DNA of 45,934 bases from NCBI RefSeq assembly GCF_003501885.1, contig NZ_QWFA01000078.1, forward strand, positions 1 through 45,934, in the 5' to 3' direction. Positions 41,746-45,934 of the stretch are shown here, in pieces. The position numbers and the translations under genes were made by a program. The DNA is from Streptomyces globisporus (GTDB lineage Bacteria; Actinomycetota; Actinomycetes; Streptomycetales; Streptomycetaceae). Position 1 is the first letter of the stretch. Each line of letters begins with the position of its first letter. Under the pieces are notes generated by a model that did no database searches, was not told the origin of the DNA, and saw nothing but the letters and a program-made list of their open reading frames with translations.

Positions 41746-41928
41746 TCCTGCTCCGGAGGTCGTCCGGCGGGGCCGGGCGTCGGCGCATCCCGTGGGCCTC
41801 AATTGTCGAGCCGCATCCAGCGGAGTGCCACAGCGGCCGGTCCGGGGGCCGCGGAACGGCAGCGGAGAGCCGTCCGCGACCATGGAGGCGTCCCACGTGT
41901 CCATGAGCCCAGCGAGCGGAGCGCACGC

Positions 41929-43032
41929 ATGAACGACGACCGGCCCGTCCTGCTGGAGACGAGGGGCACATGCATGCGCCTCACACTGAACCGTCCCAGG
42001 GCCCTCAACGCCCTCAGCCACACCATGGTGCGGCTGCTCGACGAGGCCCTGGCGCGAGCCGAGCAGGACGACGCGATCCACTCGGTGCTGCTGACAGGGG
42101 CGGGCGACCGGGGCCTGTGCGCCGGGGGCGACATCCGCGCCCTGCACGACGACGCCCGGGCCTCGGGACGCGCGTCCCTGGACTTCTGGCGTGACGAGTA
42201 CCGCCTCAACGCCCGCATCGCCCGATTCCCCAAGCCGTACGTCGCCCTGATGGACGGCATCGTGATGGGCGGCGGGGTCGGAGTGTCGGCCCACGCCAAA
42301 ATCCGTGTCGTCACCGAACGCTCACGCGTCGCCATGCCCGAGACCGCCATCGGCTTCGTGCCGGACGTCGGGGGTACCCGCCTGCTGGCCGCCGCCCCCG
42401 GCGAACTGGGCACTCACCTGGCGCTCACGGGCCGCTCCGTCGGGGCTGCCGACGCCATTCTCTGCGGCCTCGCCGATCACCACGTACCCGCCCACCTCCT
42501 GCCGGCCCTGACCGAAGCGCTGGGGGAGCCGGCCGGTCCGGGCGCGTCCGTCGTGGACACCGTTCAGCGGTTCGCCACCCAGCCGCCCGTCGGCGGACTC
42601 GCCGCGCAGCGCGACTGGATCGATGCCTGCTACGCGGCGGACACCGTGGAGGACATCATCCGGAAACTGCGCGAGAGCGGTATCCCCGCAGCGGAGACGG
42701 CCGCGGACGAACTGCTGACCAAATCGCCCCTCGCCCTCAAGGTCACGCTGGCCGCGGTCCGCCGTGCCGCGCGGCTCGACAGCCTGGAAGCCGTACTCGA
42801 CCAGGAGTTCCGAGTCTCCAGCCGGGCGTTCGAGCACCCGGATTTCGTGGAAGGCGTCCGCGCCCGGATCATCGACAAGGACAACGCCCCGCAGTGGAAG
42901 CCGGGCTCACTCGCCGAGGTCGACGACCAGGAGGTCGCCCGGTTCTTCGCACCGCTCGGCCCCGGCGAACAAGAACTCGGTCTCGCTCCGGGGCCCGCGG
43001 ACGCCCCCGCACGGGAGGGACAGGCCGGGTAG
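41929..43032 (+). CDS. enoyl-CoA hydratase/isomerase family, 3-hydroxyisobutyryl-CoA hydrolase-like
   Basis: A 367-residue crotonase-fold enzyme. The blocks LTLNRPRALNALSHTMVRLL, LLTGAGDRGLCAGGDIRALHDDA (oxyanion hole), VALMDGIVMGGGVGVSAHAKIRVVTERS and AMPETAIGFVPDVGGTRLL match 3-hydroxyisobutyryl-CoA hydrolase (valine breakdown) better than simple enoyl-CoA hydratases, as do the length (~350) and the C-terminal block SPLALKVTLAAVRRA...EFRVSSRAFEHPDFVEGVRARIIDKD. It would release 3-hydroxyisobutyrate from its CoA ester in the cytoplasm. ATG 41929 follows GGAG at 8 bases. Divergent from the SpoIIE gene. Confidence 0.9.
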   Translation: MNDDRPVLLETRGTCMRLTLNRPRALNALSHTMVRLLDEALARAEQDDAIHSVLLTGAGDRGLCAGGDIRALHDDARASGRASLDFWRDEYRLNARIARFPKPYVALMDGIVMGGGVGVSAHAKIRVVTERSRVAMPETAIGFVPDVGGTRLLAAAPGELGTHLALTGRSVGAADAILCGLADHHVPAHLLPALTEALGEPAGPGASVVDTVQRFATQPPVGGLAAQRDWIDACYAADTVEDIIRKLRESGIPAAETAADELLTKSPLALKVTLAAVRRAARLDSLEAVLDQEFRVSSRAFEHPDFVEGVRARIIDKDNAPQWKPGSLAEVDDQEVARFFAPLGPGEQELGLAPGPADAPAREGQAG

Positions 43033-43049
43033 GACGCGCGCTGCCCGTG

Positions 43050-43080
43050 GCGCCCGGCACAAGCCCAGCCCGCCGGGCGC
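43050..43080. terminator. hairpin after the crotonase gene
   Basis: GCGCCCGG (43050-43057) and CCGGGCGC (43073-43080) form an 8-bp stem with a 15-base loop between convergent stop codons. Confidence 0.6.
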
Positions 43081-43307
43081 TATCTGTCGCTGCCGGAAAG
43101 GCTCGGCTGCAAGGCCCGGACGAGAGCGAACAGCCGGTCCTCGTTGCCCGTCAGCCCCGCGCTGCGCAGGGCCTGGTCGGCCTCGCGCATCGGAGAGGTG
43201 AGCAGCGGCAGGTAGACCGGTGCGTCGTCGGGGTCCGCGAGCGCTGCCCGGGTGGCCTCCAACAGGCGGACGTACGCCTGCGCCGCGGCGAGTTCGTCGC
43301 TGTCCAT
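43080..43307 (-). CDS. small helical hypothetical protein
   Basis: A 75-residue soluble protein, MDSDELAAAQAYVRLLEATR at the start and predicted almost wholly alpha-helical, with no membrane segment and no Cys. I do not recognise its family. GGAGG about 13 bases before the ATG is rather far; the ATG is nevertheless the only sensible start. It overlaps the terminator hairpin of the crotonase gene with its last base and is followed upstream by another hypothetical gene on the same strand, 65 bases away. Confidence 0.55.
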   Translation of the reverse strand: MDSDELAAAQAYVRLLEATRAALADPDDAPVYLPLLTSPMREADQALRSAGLTGNEDRLFALVRALQPSLSGSDR

Positions 43308-43372
43308 CTCAGCATCTCCTCCTCAGAGCTGTCGGACCGTCAAGCATCTCTCATGGGTCTGACAACACAGCC

Positions 43373-43867
43373 TCACGACCGGGCGTGCCCGCCGGACAAC
43401 CCGCTCGGCGGCTCCACCTCCAGGTAGCGCCGTCTGCGCGGCCCCCGGTAGAGCAGCACCGTCCAGCCCACCTCCCGCAGGGCCGAAGCGCAGCCGGCCA
43501 GCGCCTCCTCCTCGTCGTGCGCGGCGCCGCTGCCCGGCGGCCCGGTCCACTCGACCCGGACCGAATCCGCCGACTCCCCGTCGCTCACCCGGTACCCGGC
43601 GGACACGCGGCGCCCCGACGGGTCGACGGCCGAAGGCGTGGCGCCCGACCTCTCCAGTGCCAACGCGACCGCCCTCACCGGACGGTTCAGCTCCCACGGA
43701 GCCGGCGCGGCCTCGGGGTCGGGCCGCGCTGCTCCGGTCAGGCGACGGATCTGCAGCAGTCCCTCGAACGCGGTCCGCACCGAAGCTGCCCGCGCCGCCG
43801 CGGGCTCGGCGATCGGCGGTCCGTCGCCGGTCGCCGGCTCGAATCCGGTGCTCTCCTCGGTGCTCAT
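43373..43867 (-). CDS. hypothetical protein
   Basis: A 164-residue protein, cytoplasmic by sequence. The N-terminus is acidic (MSTEESTGFEPATGDGPP) and the body has RTAFEGLLQIRRLTGA, VRAVALALERSGATPSAVDPSGRRVSAGYRVSDGESADSVRVEWTG and ASALREVGWTVLLYRGPRRRRYLEVEPP, a mixed alpha/beta pattern. No named family is recognised. ATG 43867 follows GAGGGGGA. It is probably co-transcribed with the 75-residue protein gene downstream; the SRPBCC gene upstream on the same strand ends 76 bases away. Confidence 0.6.
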   Translation of the reverse strand: MSTEESTGFEPATGDGPPIAEPAAARAASVRTAFEGLLQIRRLTGAARPDPEAAPAPWELNRPVRAVALALERSGATPSAVDPSGRRVSAGYRVSDGESADSVRVEWTGPPGSGAAHDEEEALAGCASALREVGWTVLLYRGPRRRRYLEVEPPSGLSGGHARS

Positions 43868-43943
43868 ACGTCCCCCTCGTGCTCCGTAGCGTACTGAGGC
43901 CATGCCCGCACCAGCAGCGACGCGAAGGTCGGCCACCTGCCGG

Positions 43944-44459
43944 TCAGTCTCCGGTTCCCCGCGCCTCCGCCTCCAGCTCCGCCTTGAGGCGCTTCAGCGT
44001 CGTACGGATGTTGCCGACCTGGAACTGCGCGAAGGTCTTGCCGCCCGTCGCCACGCGGTCGAAGGCGTTGGCGAGGAAGTCCGGCCAGCGGCGGTCGTCG
44101 GTCCAGGTCTCCGTGACCCGGGTTGCCCCGTCCACCGCCTCGATGCTGTACTCCCACGTGGCGATCGGCCCCGGAAGCAGGGGGCGCCGCAGACCGATCG
44201 CGTGCACCCGGAAGGCGAAGCGCTCACCGGGGTCGGCGGCCGTCACCGTGCAGCGGGTCGTCCAGCGTGCCGCACCGCGCTTGTTGCGGCCCTCGAAGAC
44301 CATGCCGACGTACGCGTCACGCCGCTCGCCCTGCACGGTCGCGCCCCGGTTCTCGGGGCTCCAACGCCCCATCGCCGTGGGGTCGCTGAGCTGTGCGTAG
44401 ACCAGTGCCGGGGAGGCGTCGATCACGATGCTCTCGGCTACGGACATGGTGCGGGGCAT
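43944..44459 (-). CDS. SRPBCC family protein (polyketide cyclase/START-like)
   Basis: A 171-residue START/SRPBCC-fold protein. SVAESIVIDASPALVYAQLSDPTAMGRWSPENRGA is the standard opening of the polyketide_cyc2 group, and EYSIEAVDGATRVTETWTDDRRWPDFLANAF plus a final amphipathic helix (NIRTTLKRLKAELEAEA) close the hydrophobic cavity. Members bind lipids or aromatic ligands; no polyketide genes are nearby, so this is likely a general ligand-binding or stress protein. ATG 44459 is chosen because AGGAG is 8 bases before it; ATG 44447 is the alternative. Confidence 0.85.
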   Translation of the reverse strand: MPRTMSVAESIVIDASPALVYAQLSDPTAMGRWSPENRGATVQGERRDAYVGMVFEGRNKRGAARWTTRCTVTAADPGERFAFRVHAIGLRRPLLPGPIATWEYSIEAVDGATRVTETWTDDRRWPDFLANAFDRVATGGKTFAQFQVGNIRTTLKRLKAELEAEARGTGD

Positions 44460-44543
44460 GACGCGACTCCTTGTCCACGGCCGTCGACGGACCACGCCCG
44501 GGTGCCGGAGGGGCCGTGGAGCCGACATCCCGGAGCCCACACC

Positions 44544-44557
44544 TTACTCGCGGGTAG
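44544..44557. promoter_or_regulatory. imperfect palindrome upstream of the SRPBCC gene
   Basis: TTACTCGCGGGTAG, five of seven pairs symmetric, resembles the TTAC-N6-GTAA sites bound by TetR-family regulators in actinobacteria. It is about 85 bases before the SRPBCC start. No regulator gene is next to it. Confidence 0.3.
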
Positions 44558-44692
44558 ATTCTCGCCGAGAGGGCGCCGTCCGAGGGCGGCCGACGTTCCG
44601 GCCGGGTACCGCCGTTTCCCGCCCGACCGGAGTCTTCGCCCGGCCGCCCCTCCCGGCCGACGGGTGGCGTCGGGCGCGCGGAACGCCCGGAG

Positions 44693-45349
44693 TCAGGCGC
44701 GGAACTCCGCCGGGCGGTCCGGCGACGCCTCCGAGAGGGCCTTCGCGACGGCGTCGGCGTCGTCCCGGTTGCCGTACACCGGTGTGCCGGGCTGCTGACG
44801 CCACGAGTCGTCCAGGCCGCCGCCGTCGACCGTGTCGAAGCCCAACTCGTCGATGAGGTCGCGCACCGCCTGCTTCGCCGCCGGGTCGTCGCCGGCCACC
44901 GGGAGCACCAGCCGGTCCGGAGCACCCTGCGGGCGGGCCCGGTCCAGGATGTCCTGGGCGTAGGTGCCGTTGAACGCCTTGATCACGGGGTGGCCGATCT
45001 GCTGCTCCGTCCACCGGCTCTCGGCCAGCCCGTCCTCGATGGCGGCGATGCGGCCGTCACGCTGCGGGTAGTAGTTGCCCGTGTCGATGACCGCGGCACC
45101 CTCCGCGGCACCGTCGAGAAAGCCGGCGGGCAGGTCGGGCACGGCCTTGAGCGGCACGGCGACCACCACGACCTGGGCGCCCTTCGTGGCCTCCGTCGCG
45201 GTCACCGGCTTCGCCCCGGTCTCTTCGGCGAGGGCGGTGAGCGTCTGCGGGCCGCGGGAGTTGGCGACCGAGACCTCGTGCCCGAGGGCCGTCAGGCGCC
45301 GTGTCAGGTTGCCGCCGATGTTGCCCGCACCGATGATGCCGATCTTCAT
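44693..45349 (-). CDS. NADPH-dependent F420 reductase-like Rossmann protein
   Basis: A 218-residue protein of the F420-dependent NADP oxidoreductase/coenzyme-F420 reductase type. The dinucleotide site is IGIIGAGNIGGNLTRRL (about 3-19), followed by VSVANSRGPQTL where the Asn-Ser-Arg binds the NADP phosphate, then VVVVAVPLKAV, VIDTGNYYPQRDG and KAFNGTYAQDIL. It would move hydride between NADP and F420H2 or reduce a small metabolite. The ATG has AAGGTCAG upstream. It is divergent from the cytochrome oxidase gene with a 292-base gap. Confidence 0.88.
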   Translation of the reverse strand: MKIGIIGAGNIGGNLTRRLTALGHEVSVANSRGPQTLTALAEETGAKPVTATEATKGAQVVVVAVPLKAVPDLPAGFLDGAAEGAAVIDTGNYYPQRDGRIAAIEDGLAESRWTEQQIGHPVIKAFNGTYAQDILDRARPQGAPDRLVLPVAGDDPAAKQAVRDLIDELGFDTVDGGGLDDSWRQQPGTPVYGNRDDADAVAKALSEASPDRPAEFRA

Positions 45350-45427
45350 GGATCTGACCTTCCGTAGCTTTCCGAGTGGAGTGGGGTGGGTTCTGTCGCT
45401 TCACCAACTCCGGCTCCGGAGGGGCTA

Positions 45428-45456
45428 TTCCGATCTCGGTGAAGGAATATCCGATC
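45428..45456 (+). repeat. direct repeat upstream of the cytochrome oxidase gene
   Basis: TTCCGATC (45428-45435) and ATCCGATC (45449-45456) are 21 bp apart, two helical turns, in the divergent intergenic region. They may be a regulator site. Apart from these the 292-base gap (45350-45641) holds nothing else I can name. Confidence 0.35.
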
Positions 45457-45641
45457 GGCCCCTGGGGGTTGATATGCGCTTCGTGTTGCGCCGACCGAGG
45501 TCGGAGCCTGCCCCGTAGGCCATTTGAGTGTCCTTGTCGGCCGCTCGCGCCGGACGGGGAAGGATGTCCCACCGCACCGATCGCCGCGGGTCCATTCTGG
45601 TCGCCGAGTCCACACGGGCCGTCGACCGAAGGAGCGTCGTA

Positions 45642-45934
45642 GTGACGACGAGGGGCATCTCGCAACCGGTGGAGACCGATACCGCCGAAGAGGACGAAAT
45701 GCCGGTACGGAGCGGAGAGCCCGGCAACGTGGTCATCAAGTGGATGACCACGACGGATCACAAGACGATCGGTACGCTCTACCTCGTCACCTCCTTCGCG
45801 TTCTTCTGCGGGGGAGGAATCCTGGCCCTGGTGATGCGGGCCGAGCTGGCCCGTCCCGGTATCCAGCTGATTTCGAACGAGCAGTTCAATCAGGCGTTCA
45901 CGATGCACGGCACGATCATGCTGCTGATGTTCGC
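45642..45934 (+). CDS. ctaD: cytochrome c oxidase subunit I, 5' end (CtaD-like)
   Basis: Partial; the first 97 codons before the window ends. After a variable, acidic N-terminus (to about residue 25) the chain reads [28 protein letters not shown], then [16 protein letters not shown], where the His in TMHGT is the low-spin haem a ligand of the haem-copper oxidase subunit I. Two membrane helices start within the piece. GTG has AAGGAG about 8 bases upstream. No ctaC gene precedes it, unlike the usual actinobacterial cta cluster, so this may be an extra stand-alone copy; the window does not show what follows. Confidence 0.92.
   Translation, partial: MTTRGISQPVETDTAEEDEMPVRSGEPGNVVIKWMTTTDHKTIGTLYLVTSFAFFCGGGILALVMRAELARPGIQLISNEQFNQAFTMHGTIMLLMF

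Noticed and set aside
1..45934. Mobile elements, CRISPR arrays, phage genes, tRNA genes
   Set aside because: None found: no transposase motifs, no spaced direct repeats of CRISPR type and no cloverleaf were seen.

Overview
This window is a piece of chromosome from a high-GC actinomycete, almost certainly a Streptomyces. Coding bias is strongly G/C at third positions and many genes start with GTG. No in-frame TTA (bldA-type) codon was seen. Several gene types are typical of the genus: a streptogrisin A-type protease, a bxl-type xylobiose uptake/GH3 operon, Cvn conservon proteins, a tendamistat-like amylase inhibitor, a LAETG sortase substrate and multidomain PAS-GAF-SpoIIE phosphatases. The streptogrisin mature domain is very close to Streptomyces griseus protease A, so a relative of that group is plausible (inference).

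Layout. 1-4.5 kb: an MFS transporter and an aldehyde dehydrogenase in tandem, then a convergent membrane metallophosphoesterase. 4.6-11.4 kb: a small exported protein, then three plus-strand genes (S8 subtilase with P-domain, 999-aa LAL/LuxR ATPase regulator, streptogrisin A-like S1 protease), the two proteases each followed by a strong hairpin terminator. 11.4-18.8 kb: a small 'crystallin J1-like' protein, then a divergent LacI repressor facing a binding protein-permease-permease-GH3 operon (bxlR / bxlEFGA type). Its stop and start codons overlap, twin CGAA/TTCG operators lie at the promoter, and a terminator is shared with the convergent phytase. 18.8-20.6 kb: beta-propeller phytase and amylase inhibitor. 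20.8-23.8 kb: an ExaC/AcoD-type aldehyde dehydrogenase and its probable GAF activator, with a perfect GTTGCAA-N5-TTGCAAC inverted repeat between them. 23.8-29.0 kb: a small Tat-type amidase and a SNF2 helicase-SWIM protein operon. 29.3-34.1 kb: fatty acid desaturase plus a tiny membrane protein, a conserved acidic protein, an MpaB-like protein, a methyltransferase and a TerD protein. 34.2-37.4 kb: a TatA-like orphan helix, a CvnD GTPase, a PPOX flavoprotein, a CvnB roadblock protein and a DUF6397-like protein preceded by a consensus DnaA box. 37.4-45.9 kb: GNAT acetyltransferase, histidine phosphatase, LAETG surface protein, SpoIIE phosphatase, 3-hydroxyisobutyryl-CoA hydrolase-like protein, two hypothetical proteins, an SRPBCC protein, an F420-dependent NADP reductase-like protein, and the 5' end of a cytochrome c oxidase subunit I gene cut by the window edge.

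The window looks like chromosomal arm or near-core DNA rich in secreted hydrolases for polymer breakdown (proteases, GH3, phytase, amidase) with dedicated regulators. I saw no tRNA, rRNA, insertion sequence, CRISPR array or phage gene. The most unusual signals are an in-frame minisatellite inside the LuxR regulator, a split partial conservon with an orphan TatA-like helix, and several clean operator-like repeats that match the neighbouring regulators. No wholly new multi-gene system could be demonstrated from sequence alone.
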